This document shows positions 25,693 through 34,389 of a DNA stretch of 64,000 bases, piece after piece. The notes beneath the pieces were generated by a model that was given only the letters and a program-made list of their open reading frames with translations, did no database searches and was not told the origin of the DNA. Made by a program: the position numbers and the translations under genes. The first letter of the stretch is position 1, and every line of letters begins with the position of its first letter. The DNA comes from Bacteroides intestinalis DSM 17393 (lineage in GTDB: Bacteria; Bacteroidota; Bacteroidia; Bacteroidales; Bacteroidaceae), in the NCBI RefSeq assembly GCF_000172175.1, contig NZ_ABJL02000008.1, forward strand, positions 248,001 to 312,000, in the 5' to 3' direction.

Positions 25693-27213
25693 TTAACCAT
25701 TTACTTGTTCCAATAACTTCTTGCCTTTCTCTATTGCTTCTTCAATCGTACCAACATTCAGGAAAGCAGGTTCGGGCAGATAGTCCACCTCACCATCCAA
25801 AATCATCTTAAAGCCTTTGATGGTATCTTCTATTGGCACCATCGTTCCCGGTACACCGGTAAACTGTTCGGCAACTGCAAACGGTTGCGACAAGAAACGT
25901 TGTACACGGCGTGCACGATTCACTAATGTACGGTCGGCATCCGAAAGCTCTTCCATACCAAGAATAGAAATAATATCCTGTAGTTCCTTGTTACGCTGCA
26001 AGATTTGTTTCACCCGTTGTGCCACTTCATAATGCTCTTCTCCTACAACATGCGGGTCAAGGATACGTGAAGTGGATTCCAAAGGATCCACAGCAGGGTA
26101 AATACCCAACTCAGTAATCTTACGACTCAATACCGTCGTGGCATCCAAGTGTGTAAAGGTAGTAGCAGGCGCCGGGTCGGTCAAGTCATCAGCAGGTACA
26201 TATACAGCCTGCACGGAAGTGATAGAACCATTGCGGGTAGAAGTGATGCGTTCTTGCATCGCACCCATTTCAGTAGCCAACGTTGGTTGGTAACCTACAG
26301 CCGAAGGCATACGTCCCAGCAAAGCAGATACTTCGGAACCAGCTTGTGTAAAACGGAAAATATTATCTATAAAGAACAATATATCACGCGAGCCACCGGT
26401 TTCAGCACCCTGGTCGCGGAAAGACTCAGCTACTGTCAGTCCGGATAATGCCACAGATTGACGTGCACCGGGAGGTTCGTTCATCTGACCGAATATTAAA
26501 GAAACCTGTGATTTCTCCACTTCATTGTAATCCACTTTAGACAAGTCCCAGTTTCCTTCTTCCATACTTTTCTTGAACTCCTCACCATAACGGATCACAC
26601 CGGATTCAATCATTTCACGCAAGAGGTCGTTACCTTCACGGGTACGCTCTCCTACTCCTGCAAACACAGAAAAACCATGTTGTTTCTTGGCAATGTTATT
26701 GATGAGTTCCTGGATCAGTACTGTTTTGCCTACACCAGCTCCACCGAACAAACCGATCTTGCCACCCTTGCTATAAGGTTCCAGCAAGTCGATAACCTTG
26801 ATACCTGTATAGAGCACCTCTTGTACGGTAGTCAAATCTTCAAACTTAGGAGGATCACGGTGTATGGGATAAGCACCGGCACGGTCTAGCTCTTTCATAC
26901 CGTCGATGGAATCACCCACTACATTCATTAACCGACCTTTAATCTGGTCGCCCACCGGCATAGTAATAGGACCGCCTGTGGGATGCACTTTCATACCCCT
27001 CTGCAAGCCGTCTGTACTATCCATGGCTACGGTTCTCACCGTGTTCTCGCCGATGTGTTGCTGCACTTCTACGATTAATGTTTTTCCATTTGATCTTTTT
27101 ATCTCCAGTGCGTCATGGATACTTGGAAGCATCAATTCGGCATCCGTACCCTCAAAATAGACGTCTACTACCGGTCCGATGACCTGAGAGATATGTCCGA
27201 TAATTTGTGACAT
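25693..27213 (-). CDS. atpD: ATP synthase beta subunit
   Basis: From the ATG at 27213 the catalytic beta subunit is 506 residues, with P-loop GGAGVGKTV, the catalytic Glu region GVGERTREGNDL and the C-terminal EELSDAD in place of the classical DELSEED lever. It is the first gene of the operon (order D-C-small membrane protein-B-E-F-H-A-G), an arrangement typical of Bacteroidota. A possible upstream TTG two codons earlier is not preferred. Confidence 0.98.
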   Translation of the reverse strand: MSQIIGHISQVIGPVVDVYFEGTDAELMLPSIHDALEIKRSNGKTLIVEVQQHIGENTVRTVAMDSTDGLQRGMKVHPTGGPITMPVGDQIKGRLMNVVGDSIDGMKELDRAGAYPIHRDPPKFEDLTTVQEVLYTGIKVIDLLEPYSKGGKIGLFGGAGVGKTVLIQELINNIAKKQHGFSVFAGVGERTREGNDLLREMIESGVIRYGEEFKKSMEEGNWDLSKVDYNEVEKSQVSLIFGQMNEPPGARQSVALSGLTVAESFRDQGAETGGSRDILFFIDNIFRFTQAGSEVSALLGRMPSAVGYQPTLATEMGAMQERITSTRNGSITSVQAVYVPADDLTDPAPATTFTHLDATTVLSRKITELGIYPAVDPLESTSRILDPHVVGEEHYEVAQRVKQILQRNKELQDIISILGMEELSDADRTLVNRARRVQRFLSQPFAVAEQFTGVPGTMVPIEDTIKGFKMILDGEVDYLPEPAFLNVGTIEEAIEKGKKLLEQVNG

Positions 27214-27362
27214 AAGCAATCTTTTTATATAATTTCTCTTTTTCTAAACTCTTCGAGTCGCGTTCTTGTCATTCCGCTGCTATGAGCTTAACACCTATTG
27301 AATAGTTTTTGTTCAAAGCTTCAAATCTTAATTCTAACGGGATAGTTACATAAGCAACTTTG

Positions 27363-27370
27363 CAAATGTA
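27363..27370 (-). promoter_or_regulatory. Candidate -7 box of the atp operon
   Basis: The minus strand reads TACATTTG (TAnnTTTG), 150 bp upstream of the atpD ATG. It implies a leader of about 140 nt. I saw no other convincing feature in the 27220-27577 spacer except the Dyp promoter. Confidence 0.5.
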
Positions 27371-27521
27371 AACACAAAAACTTTCAGATTGTACTCTATG
27401 AAAACGTTTTTTCTATAAATTATACCCTTTTGAACTATTATTACTACAATCAGAACAAAAAAGCGACATCCATTTAACGTTGCTTAAACATTCACCAACA
27501 GATACAAAGAAGGAATTCTGT

Positions 27522-27529
27522 TATTTTTG
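27522..27529 (+). promoter_or_regulatory. Candidate -7 box of the Dyp peroxidase gene
   Basis: TATTTTTG matches TAnnTTTG and lies 63 bp upstream of the preferred ATG at 27593. Confidence 0.5.
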
Positions 27530-27592
27530 TATGAACAAAACAACATTTAGCAAGTTATCTTTTGAAGTATAAATTTAATGAAAGGAAAAAGC

Positions 27593-28537
27593 ATGAATTC
27601 ACATCAAAATCCATTCGCAGGAAACACCCCACAGGATGTAACTGAAAGACAAGGCGAAAATGCCATTTTCATTGTTTACAAATTAAATCAATCTCCTGAT
27701 TCCGTTGAGAAAGTAAAAGATGTATGTGCCAATTTCTCGGCATTAATACGTAGTATGCGTAACCGTTTCCCCGATGCACAGTTCAGTAGCACGATAAGCT
27801 TTGGTGCAGACGTATGGGACCGTATTTTCCCAGGCAAAGGTAGGCCCAAAGAACTGGAAGTTTTTAAGGAAATCAAGGGAAGTAAACAAATAGCAGTATC
27901 TACCCCTGGTGATATATTGTTTCATATCCGCGCTAAGCAAATGGGGTTATGTTACGAGTTTGCCTCTATTATTGATGAAAAGCTGAAAGGCGCTGTTGAA
28001 GCTATTGATGAAACTCATGGTTTTAGATATATGGATGGCAAAGCAATCATTGGGTTCGTAGATGGAACAGAATCTCCGGCTGTAGACGAAAATCCTTATC
28101 ACTTTGCCGTAGTTGGTGAAGAAGATCCTGATTTTGCCGGTGGAAGTTATGTATTTGTGCAGAAATATATTCATGACATGGATGCCTGGAATGCCCTTTC
28201 GGTAGAAGAACAGGAAAAAGTGATAGGCCGACGTAAATTCAATGATGTAGAGTTATCAGATGAAGAAAAGCCGGCTAATGCTCACAATGCAGTTGCTAAT
28301 ATTGGTGATGATCTTAAAATAGTACGTGCCAATATGCCATTTGCAAATACAGCAAAAAGAGAATATGGAACCTATTTTATAGGTTATGCAAGCACATTCA
28401 GTACTACGCGTCAGATGCTGGAAAGTATGTTTATTGGAAATCCGGTAGGTAACACCGATCGTTTATTGGATTTCAGTACTGCAATTACAGGAACTCTGTT
28501 CTTTGCACCGTCCTATGATTTTCTTGGAGAAGAGTAG
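27593..28537 (+). CDS. Dyp-type heme peroxidase
   Basis: From the ATG at 27593 the protein is 314 residues, normal for Dyp-type peroxidases. The signature GFVDGTESP (about residues 154-162) carries the distal catalytic Asp, and a His near residue 230 (NAHNAV) is the likely proximal heme ligand. No signal peptide or Tat motif is present, so it is cytoplasmic. Such enzymes use peroxide to oxidise dyes or aromatics; a de-chelating role on heme has been proposed for relatives. An ATG at 27578 is in frame, but the AAAGGA just before 27593 favours the later start. It stands alone, divergent from the atp operon. Confidence 0.92.
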   Translation: MNSHQNPFAGNTPQDVTERQGENAIFIVYKLNQSPDSVEKVKDVCANFSALIRSMRNRFPDAQFSSTISFGADVWDRIFPGKGRPKELEVFKEIKGSKQIAVSTPGDILFHIRAKQMGLCYEFASIIDEKLKGAVEAIDETHGFRYMDGKAIIGFVDGTESPAVDENPYHFAVVGEEDPDFAGGSYVFVQKYIHDMDAWNALSVEEQEKVIGRRKFNDVELSDEEKPANAHNAVANIGDDLKIVRANMPFANTAKREYGTYFIGYASTFSTTRQMLESMFIGNPVGNTDRLLDFSTAITGTLFFAPSYDFLGEE

Positions 28538-28551
28538 TAACAAGAAGACAT

Positions 28552-28617
28552 AAAAAAAGGCTATCTATCCCAGACAGCCAATCTTTTGTTAACCTTAAAT
28601 CTAATACTATGAAAAAC
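28552..28617 (-). ncRNA. Candidate small RNA (about 65 nt) with its own promoter and terminator
   Basis: On the minus strand a TACCTTTG -7 box (28624-28631) would start transcription near 28617. About 40 nt later a hairpin follows (28559-28579, GGCTGTCT and AGATAGCC arms) with TTTTTTTA immediately after, a textbook intrinsic terminator. No open reading frame of note is inside. The transcript would run convergent to the Dyp gene and end 15 bp past its stop. The hairpin could also end the Dyp transcript on the plus strand. Confidence 0.5.
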
Positions 28618-28623
28618 ACATTG

Positions 28624-28631
28624 CAAAGGTA
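28624..28631 (-). promoter_or_regulatory. -7 box of the candidate small RNA
   Basis: The minus strand reads TACCTTTG, an exact TAnnTTTG match. There is no gene start downstream of it on this strand before the terminator at 28552. Confidence 0.5.
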
Positions 28632-28777
28632 CGGCTTTTCTTGATTTCTCCAAATTTCAGAGTCATTTCACTGCATTTTACAACAAGGTTTAATAGTTGC
28701 ATCCACCTTGTTAACAGTTTGCCAAGAAAAAGACGGAAATAACGCTATATTTTAAACAGGAATTAAGAATAATACAA

Positions 28778-28805
28778 AACAGAGAGGCTTTGACCTCTCT
28801 GTTTG
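28778..28805 (-). terminator. Hairpin terminator after the GNAT/RimK-like pair
   Basis: AACAGAGAGG and CCTCTCTGTT are perfect 10-bp arms around a six-base loop, 31 bp beyond the GNAT stop on the minus strand. Both ends are T-rich, so it may work in either direction. Confidence 0.75.
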
Positions 28806-28835
28806 TTTACAAAATAGTTGGTATAAGAAAAAAAA

Positions 28836-29294
28836 CTACTCAGTTACAGGTCTCTGCATACAATATGCAGAAGACCCGTCATGGTAATAGTTATCCTTTA
28901 CAGAAGTACATTTAAATCCATTTTTTTCATATAAATAAATGGCAGGAAAATTAGAAACATTCACTTCTAAAATTATCTTCTTCAAGCTTTCTTTTAGAGC
29001 AATAACTATTATCTGATCTATTAATAATTGCCCCACTCTTCTGCCGCGAAAATCAGGATGAATAGCTATCGAGTAGATACGCAAACTACAGGCACGTTGA
29101 TTTATCAATGCACTAAAATATCCCCCTACCCTTTGCTGATATTCTGCCACATAAAAGTATCCTTTTGCTTGGGAAATAAGATAAGCAAATTGCCGTTTTG
29201 AAAAACTATCCAAATCAAAACATATCTGTTCTATTTCCATAATCGACGGAATATCATTAATTACCGCCGGACGGAGTATAAATCTCGGTTCCAT
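28836..29294 (-). CDS. GNAT-family N-acetyltransferase (RimI-like)
   Basis: The 152-residue single-domain protein has the acetyl-CoA-binding motif A in IAIHPDFRGRRVGQLLIDQ and the C-terminal LYEKNGFKC that marks RimI-type acetyltransferases. It acetylates an amino group, but the acceptor is unknown. It starts only 5 bp after the RimK-like ATP-grasp gene and is almost certainly co-transcribed, which suggests both act on the same peptide or small-molecule substrate. Confidence 0.88.
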   Translation of the reverse strand: MEPRFILRPAVINDIPSIMEIEQICFDLDSFSKRQFAYLISQAKGYFYVAEYQQRVGGYFSALINQRACSLRIYSIAIHPDFRGRRVGQLLIDQIIVIALKESLKKIILEVNVSNFPAIYLYEKNGFKCTSVKDNYYHDGSSAYCMQRPVTE

Positions 29295-29299
29295 ACAGA

Positions 29300-30766
29300 T
29301 TAGAAACGTCTGATATCCAGTATACGCCAGAAGTTATTCAACAACCGGTAGTAAAGTTCATCTCCCAGAATCGCATCTTCCAATCCATGGTCAATGCTGG
29401 GATTATCATTAATCTCAATAACAATAGCACGGTCATTTACCATTTTCAAGTCTACTCCATACAATCCCTTCCCAATAAAAGAAGCTGCACGCAACGCTGT
29501 ATCCAGAACCTTACGCGGCACTTGATAAATAGGAATCGTCTCTACCAGTCCGCAACGGCTTCGTCCGGAAGCATAGTGACAATAGATTTGCCAATGTCCT
29601 TTAGCCATATAGTATTTACATGCATACAAAGGTTCCCCGTTCAAAATACCGATACGCCAATCGAAATCTGTCGGAGTGAACTCTTGGGCCAACAGAATGG
29701 ACGATTTATCAAACAAGACTTTCAGAGCTTCATCCAGTTCTTCTTTATTATTCACCTTCTTCATTCCAATGGAGAAAGAACCATCCGGAATTTTCAAAAT
29801 AAAAGGACTACCAAGCTGTTCAGTAATCTCCTCATAGGAATTGACGTTCGATTTAAACAGCAGCATGGAGAGTGGCGCTGGAATCTTTTCTTTTTCAAAT
29901 AATTCTTTTAAATAAACCTTATTAGTACAGCGGATAATAGATTGCGGATCATCAATAACAGCCAGTCCGTTTTGTGTAGCCAATTGAGAAAGACGGAATG
30001 TATAATGATTCAATGAAGTCGTGGTACGAATAAATAAGGCATCAAATTCCATCAGCCGTGTAGCGTCTTCTTCTGTCAGTAGTTCGGCATGGATATCCAT
30101 TTTTTTAGCCAACTCAAGTAACTTGTGAAGTGCTTTTTTATCACTTGGAGGGAATTTTTCATTCGGGTCATAGAGTATAGCCAAATTATACCGTGCAGAT
30201 TTTGAAGCCTGAGGGTTACGCCATACCTTTCTGTTAAACAAGTCCAAGGCATTGGCAAAATAATCTTCTTCCTCATTATTCAATGAACTTAATGGTAAGA
30301 ACTGAATATTTTCTATCTGGTTTTTATGCCGCGTATTCAGCGTAACTCGCAATAAAGGGGCCGGATAGTTTTCAAAGATGAAGCGGGCAATACGCTCCAA
30401 CCCTTTCTCTTTACACGTACCGAAGTATACATTCAAATACCAAAGATCATCAGTTATATCATTTTTCTGAATCCACTGGTAACAGAGTTTCTGAAGACTG
30501 CTATCCATACGGATACCTGTACCTGCTTCCACCTTATTAATAATATCAACTCCGGGAATGACTTTATGCCCCCTCGTCTGGGCTAATAGTGAGCAATAAT
30601 AGCCTTCGGAGTTATAGCTATAATCATTACTCAGGTTAATTACCAACTTACGATCCTTTCCTGATGATTTATACTTCAGGTAGTCGGATACGGTTAAAAT
30701 GCTGTTTGTTTTGGAATATGGCTTCCAATCATCCAAGCTGTCTACAAGGATCAATACATTATTCAT
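29300..30766 (-). CDS. RimK-like ATP-grasp ligase with N-terminal RLAN-type domain
   Basis: This 488-residue protein has an N-terminal domain (about residues 1-190) fitting the RimK-like ATP-grasp N-terminal family. A RimK-type ATP-grasp domain follows, with lysine/ATP contacts in SPFILKIPDGSFSIG, the central WRIGILNGEPLYACKY and the metal-binding end VIEINDNPSIDHG. Family members join an amino acid, often glutamate, to a carboxylate of a protein or small molecule. It is paired with a GNAT gene 5 bp downstream. The substrate is unknown. The ATG at 30766 begins MNNVLILVDS, a normal strand-first start. Confidence 0.88.
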   Translation of the reverse strand: MNNVLILVDSLDDWKPYSKTNSILTVSDYLKYKSSGKDRKLVINLSNDYSYNSEGYYCSLLAQTRGHKVIPGVDIINKVEAGTGIRMDSSLQKLCYQWIQKNDITDDLWYLNVYFGTCKEKGLERIARFIFENYPAPLLRVTLNTRHKNQIENIQFLPLSSLNNEEEDYFANALDLFNRKVWRNPQASKSARYNLAILYDPNEKFPPSDKKALHKLLELAKKMDIHAELLTEEDATRLMEFDALFIRTTTSLNHYTFRLSQLATQNGLAVIDDPQSIIRCTNKVYLKELFEKEKIPAPLSMLLFKSNVNSYEEITEQLGSPFILKIPDGSFSIGMKKVNNKEELDEALKVLFDKSSILLAQEFTPTDFDWRIGILNGEPLYACKYYMAKGHWQIYCHYASGRSRCGLVETIPIYQVPRKVLDTALRAASFIGKGLYGVDLKMVNDRAIVIEINDNPSIDHGLEDAILGDELYYRLLNNFWRILDIRRF

Positions 30767-30912
30767 TTTGTCTCTTTAAAAAAGTGCCCGAAAGTAGTGA
30801 ATTAAATAATACGTGATATCACAGACTCAATAATTATTTTATAGAGTCAAAAAGTTACAAACAAAAGCTTCTTCAGGTTGTTTCTATTAGCAACTAAAAA
30901 CAGTCCCTGATT

Positions 30913-31398
30913 ATGAAAAAGTTTAAATTCAATTTATTGGCAGGCTTGTTATTGCTGATATCTGCATCCGTATGTGCACAAAATGCTCCGGAAAAAGTAC
31001 AAGAAGCTTTCAAAAAGATGTATCCAAAAGTGACCACCGTGGAATGGGAGCATAAAGGTGATTACCACATTGTCGGATTTGTTTCAGATAGTCATGATAT
31101 GAACGTCTGGTTTGGTAACAATGCCCGATGGATAATGACAGAGACAAATGTAGAAAGCCTGGAAGAAGTCCCTGCTCCCATAGCTAAAGCATTCATGCAG
31201 ACAGAGACACCTCCCATACAAATCAGATATATAAAGATTATTACCTTTCCTAAAATGCCTACCGTAGTAATCATTGATATAGAAGAATATAATTCTAACA
31301 GAGAAATTCAGCTTTTCTATGCTCCTGACGGTAAACTACTACAGAGTCTTGATGTATCCGGTGGTGATGGAGAAATCTATCCCGAATTATTTGGGTAA
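30913..31398 (+). CDS. Secreted PepSY-like (DUF2874-type) protein
   Basis: The 161-residue protein has a signal peptide (MKKFKFNLLAGLLLLISASVCAQ). Its mature part has the PepSY-like pattern PEKVQEAFKKMYPKVTTVEWEHKGDYHIVGF, in which a helix is followed by strands, then a second repeat (PAPIAKAFMQTETPPIQIRYIKI). In Bacteroides such proteins are small periplasmic or surface proteins of unknown role. No promoter box was found; the spacer upstream to RimK is 146 bp and otherwise empty. Confidence 0.8.
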   Translation: MKKFKFNLLAGLLLLISASVCAQNAPEKVQEAFKKMYPKVTTVEWEHKGDYHIVGFVSDSHDMNVWFGNNARWIMTETNVESLEEVPAPIAKAFMQTETPPIQIRYIKIITFPKMPTVVIIDIEEYNSNREIQLFYAPDGKLLQSLDVSGGDGEIYPELFG

Positions 31399-31478
31399 TA
31401 TAAAATTCTTACCAAATAGAAAACAATTGCACAAAACAGTGTGTTATCTATTAAAATAACTATAAAAAAGCATGACTT

Positions 31479-31649
31479 ATGAATAGACGTTCACAGCTGG
31501 AGCATGAAGTATCATTAGCTCAAAAACATATCAAAGAAGCTCCCAAAGATACGCCGGCAAACATCAGAAAAATTTGGGAACAAGAGTTAGTTGAACTCGA
31601 AGTTGAGTTGAACAATCTGACTGACGACGAGGAAGACAATAACGATTAA
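31479..31649 (+). CDS. Small acidic protein upstream of rpiA (56 aa)
   Basis: An ATG at 31479 opens a 56-codon frame ending at 31649. It begins MNRRSQLEHEVSLAQKHIKE and ends with an acidic tail (NLTDDEEDNND). It is predicted all-helical with a heptad-like pattern of Leu and Val (IWEQELVELEVELNN), possibly a coiled coil. It ends 10 bp before the rpiA start, so it is probably co-transcribed with it. I do not recognise the family. Confidence 0.55.
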   Translation: MNRRSQLEHEVSLAQKHIKEAPKDTPANIRKIWEQELVELEVELNNLTDDEEDNND

Positions 31650-31659
31650 CGCTCTAACT

Positions 31660-32361
31660 ATGAAATGGGATAATCAACTGATAAATCATTTGCAATGGTC
31701 GAATGCAATTATCAATCGTGAAGGAAAAGAAATCGTAGCGCGGGAAATTGCTGCAATGGCGGAAGAAGGTGATGTGATTGGGGCTGGTTCCGGCTCTACT
31801 GTCTACCTTACATTATTTGCATTAGCGGAACGTATTCGCAAAGAATCTCTGCACATAGAGGTTATCCCTGCCTCTGCTGAAATTTCCATGACCTGCATAC
31901 AACTGGGTATACCACAAACTACTCTTTGGAATAAACGTCCGGACTGGGCTTTTGATGGTGCTGATGAAGTAGATCCGGAACGGAGTCTGATAAAAGGACG
32001 TGGTGGAGCCATGTTCAAAGAAAAACTTCTGATAAAAAGTAGTGGTAAGAATTTCATTATTATTGACGACACAAAACTGGTTGATCATTTGGGGAGCCGC
32101 TTTCCAATACCTGTAGAAGTCTTCCCAAGCGCATTGACTTTTGTAGAGAGTGAGATGCGGCGATTAGGAGCTTCTGAAATAACACTGCGTCTTGCCGATG
32201 GAAAAGATGGACCTGTTCTGACTGAAAATGGTAATTTTATTCTTGATACCCGCTTCAGTTACATTGATCCTTCTTTGGAAGAAAATCTAAAAATGATTAC
32301 CGGAGTAATTGAAAGCGGACTTTTTATCGGATATGATGTTGAAATAGTAGTTGCAAAATAA
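31660..32361 (+). CDS. rpiA: Ribose-5-phosphate isomerase A
   Basis: The 233-residue protein shows the conserved blocks GAGSGSTVYL (phosphate loop), FDGADEVDP (catalytic acid region) and KGRGGAMFKEKLL (catalytic Lys). It interconverts ribose-5-phosphate and ribulose-5-phosphate in the non-oxidative pentose phosphate pathway. The ATG follows the small upstream gene by 10 bp and a strong hairpin terminator lies immediately downstream. Confidence 0.96.
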   Translation: MKWDNQLINHLQWSNAIINREGKEIVAREIAAMAEEGDVIGAGSGSTVYLTLFALAERIRKESLHIEVIPASAEISMTCIQLGIPQTTLWNKRPDWAFDGADEVDPERSLIKGRGGAMFKEKLLIKSSGKNFIIIDDTKLVDHLGSRFPIPVEVFPSALTFVESEMRRLGASEITLRLADGKDGPVLTENGNFILDTRFSYIDPSLEENLKMITGVIESGLFIGYDVEIVVAK

Positions 32362-32400
32362 GACAACAGTTGTCGCAAAGAATGTGACAACTGTTGTCTT
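32360..32400 (+). terminator. Palindromic hairpin terminator after rpiA
   Basis: AAGACAACAGTTGTC and its complement GACAACTGTTGTCTT flank a short loop. Each arm is itself nearly palindromic, so alternative foldings are possible. It follows the rpiA stop directly and ends in TTATTATATAG; it could serve purT on the other strand too. Confidence 0.75.
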
Positions 32401-32419
32401 ATTATATAGAAAGTAAATC

Positions 32420-33586
32420 TTAATATACCTCTACTTTTTCAGCAATACGTTTTGCCTTGTCCCGTAATGCATCCAAATCTGAATTCAGCGGTGCATAACA
32501 CAACACTACTCCCATACGACGGTTAACACGTGTTGTCGGCTTACCAAAAATACGAATATAGGTATCTTCTTCCTTTGTTACCTCCTCAACACCTCTATAA
32601 TTCGGACGTTCCTGGCTGGCAATTGTTGAGAGAACAACAGCACTGGCTCCTATCCTTTCCTGTTTGATATTTGGAATGGGCAGGCCCAGTACTGCACGCA
32701 AATGAAGTTCAAACTCATTCAGGTTTTGTGTACCGGCTAAAGTCACCATGCCCGTATCATGTGGACGCGGAGAAAGTTCCGAGAAATACACCCCATTTTC
32801 ATGACTCAAGAAAAATTCAACTCCCCAAAGACCGGCACCCGTCAGAGCGCGTGTTACTTTTTCAGCCATTTCCTGTGCTTCTTTCAAGTGAGCAGGATCA
32901 ATGTGAGCCGGCTGGAAACTTTCGCGATAGTCTCCTCCTTTCTGTACATGACCGATAGGAGGACAAAATAATGTAGGGCCATTCTTCTGCGTTACAGTAA
33001 GCAGAGTTATTTCGCTATCAAACTTTATAAATTCTTCAATAATAAGTTCCTTTATATCACCACGACTACCGTTGCAACCATATTCCCAGGCATGTTCCAG
33101 TTCATCCGCACTCTTCACAAGAGACTGTCCTTTTCCTGAAGAAGACATCAATGGTTTCACCACACAAGGAAAACCTATTTTCTCAGAAGCAGCTTTCAAC
33201 TCATCGAAAGATTTGGCATAAAAATATTTAGCAGTTTTCAAGCCCAATTCCTGGGCAGCAAGATCACGGATAGCCTTGCGATTCATAGTAAAATTCACAG
33301 CACGCGCACTGGGTACTACCTGAATACCTTCTTTTTCAAAACCATAAAGACGCTCTGTGCGGATGGCCTCAATTTCCGGTACAATAATATCCGGCTGATG
33401 TTTGCGTACTACACGTTCCAAAGCATCGCCGTCAAGCATACTGAACACCTCACACTCATCAGCCACTTGCATGGCAGGCGCTCCGGCATAGGAATCGCAG
33501 GCAATGATATATTGGCCTTTGCGTTGGGCAGAAATAACGAACTCCTTACCCAGTTCACCGGAACCTAACAATAAAATTTTCTTCAT
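32420..33586 (-). CDS. purT: Formate-dependent glycinamide ribonucleotide formyltransferase
   Basis: The 388-residue ATP-grasp protein has the PurT/PurK N-terminal nucleotide domain (ILLLGSGELGKEFVISAQRKG) and the GAR/formate-binding PEIEAIRTERL. The ATP-grasp core contains VVKPLMSSSGKGQS and the catalytic end GVYFSELSPRPHDTG. It uses formate and ATP to formylate GAR in purine synthesis, independent of folate. It is a single gene with its own promoter, convergent with rpiA. Confidence 0.96.
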   Translation of the reverse strand: MKKILLLGSGELGKEFVISAQRKGQYIIACDSYAGAPAMQVADECEVFSMLDGDALERVVRKHQPDIIVPEIEAIRTERLYGFEKEGIQVVPSARAVNFTMNRKAIRDLAAQELGLKTAKYFYAKSFDELKAASEKIGFPCVVKPLMSSSGKGQSLVKSADELEHAWEYGCNGSRGDIKELIIEEFIKFDSEITLLTVTQKNGPTLFCPPIGHVQKGGDYRESFQPAHIDPAHLKEAQEMAEKVTRALTGAGLWGVEFFLSHENGVYFSELSPRPHDTGMVTLAGTQNLNEFELHLRAVLGLPIPNIKQERIGASAVVLSTIASQERPNYRGVEEVTKEEDTYIRIFGKPTTRVNRRMGVVLCYAPLNSDLDALRDKAKRIAEKVEVY

Positions 33587-33614
33587 TTTTGCTATGTGTT
33601 TATATTAAGAAGCA

Positions 33615-33622
33615 CAAATGTA
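33615..33622 (-). promoter_or_regulatory. Candidate -7 box of purT
   Basis: The minus strand reads TACATTTG (TAnnTTTG), 29 bp upstream of the purT ATG. It predicts a short leader of about 22 nt. Confidence 0.55.
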
Positions 33623-33689
33623 CATAAAAAAATAAGTAGCTACAGCTTTAAATAATTGAAAAAACAAATGGATAGCTCATTTTTATCTG

Positions 33690-33697
33690 TATCTTTG
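33690..33697 (+). promoter_or_regulatory. -7 box of the cold-shock/RRM operon
   Basis: TATCTTTG matches TAnnTTTG. The start of translation at 33918 is over 200 bp downstream, implying a long 5' leader. Confidence 0.55.
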
Positions 33698-33703
33698 TAC
33701 CAT

Positions 33704-33917
33704 AAACAATAGGGTTTATTCTGAAATCTTCTTTGTGCATGTTTGCCTTTGCGGGATTCCGCAAATTATTCCATTCCAAATTTGACCTCACAATCAGCTC
33801 CTTTGTTCATTATACGATTCAATTGTTGTATGCTAGTCCTGAATGATTGCATGCTACCATTAGTCAGAAAAACTAAGTGCAGTGTTTTTAAACTGCATAA
33901 TATATAATAATTTTAGA
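33704..33917 (+). promoter_or_regulatory. Long structured 5' leader of the cold-shock gene
   Basis: About 214 nt separate the predicted transcription start from the ATG. The leader contains a perfect hairpin (33748-33765, TTTGCGG and CCGCAAA arms), two near-copies of TTGYATGC, and a second hairpin near the start codon (TGCAGT and ACTGCA arms). Long structured leaders that change fold with temperature are known from cold-shock genes of other bacteria; here this is only inference. Nothing else was found between purT and this operon. Confidence 0.45.
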
Positions 33918-34367
33918 ATGGCAGTAAAAAGAGTAACATCAAGTAAAAGAGACAGAGAAAAAGCGAAACAGAGTAAGCGAGAAGAAAAACAGAAAAGAAA
34001 AGAAGAACGCTTGAGCAGTGGTAGCCGTAGCTTCGAAGAGATGCTGGCATACGTAGACGAAAACGGTATTCTTCATTCTACACCCGAAGGTGTAAAGCCT
34101 AAAGAGGAAATAGATGCTTCTGAAATAGAAATATCAATTCCTAAAAAAGGCGAAGCAGAAGAAATTCTGCCTTTAAACGGACGCATTGAACATTTTAATG
34201 TATCCAGAGGTTATGGTTTTATAAAAGATTTAGGAAGTGGTGAAAAATATTTTTTCCATATTACTTCTGCTCCTGAAGGTATAACAGAAGGAGACAACGT
34301 TACATTTGAAATTGAACGCGGTACGCGAGGTATGAACGCCGTGCGGATCTCAATCATTAATAAATAA
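33918..34367 (+). CDS. Cold-shock-domain RNA-binding protein with basic N-terminus
   Basis: From the ATG at 33918 the protein is 149 residues. A lysine/arginine-rich N-terminus (residues 1-40) and an acidic linker precede a C-terminal cold-shock domain with RNP1-like RGYGFIKD and RNP2-like YFFHITSA. It is about twice the length of a plain CspA protein because of the N-terminal extension. The domain binds single-stranded RNA or DNA. It is co-transcribed with an RRM protein 22 bp downstream, making an RNA-binding operon. The in-frame start at 33882 adds twelve hydrophobic residues with no family counterpart. Confidence 0.85.
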   Translation: MAVKRVTSSKRDREKAKQSKREEKQKRKEERLSSGSRSFEEMLAYVDENGILHSTPEGVKPKEEIDASEIEISIPKKGEAEEILPLNGRIEHFNVSRGYGFIKDLGSGEKYFFHITSAPEGITEGDNVTFEIERGTRGMNAVRISIINK

Positions 34368-34389
34368 CAATTTTAACTTACAAAAAGAA

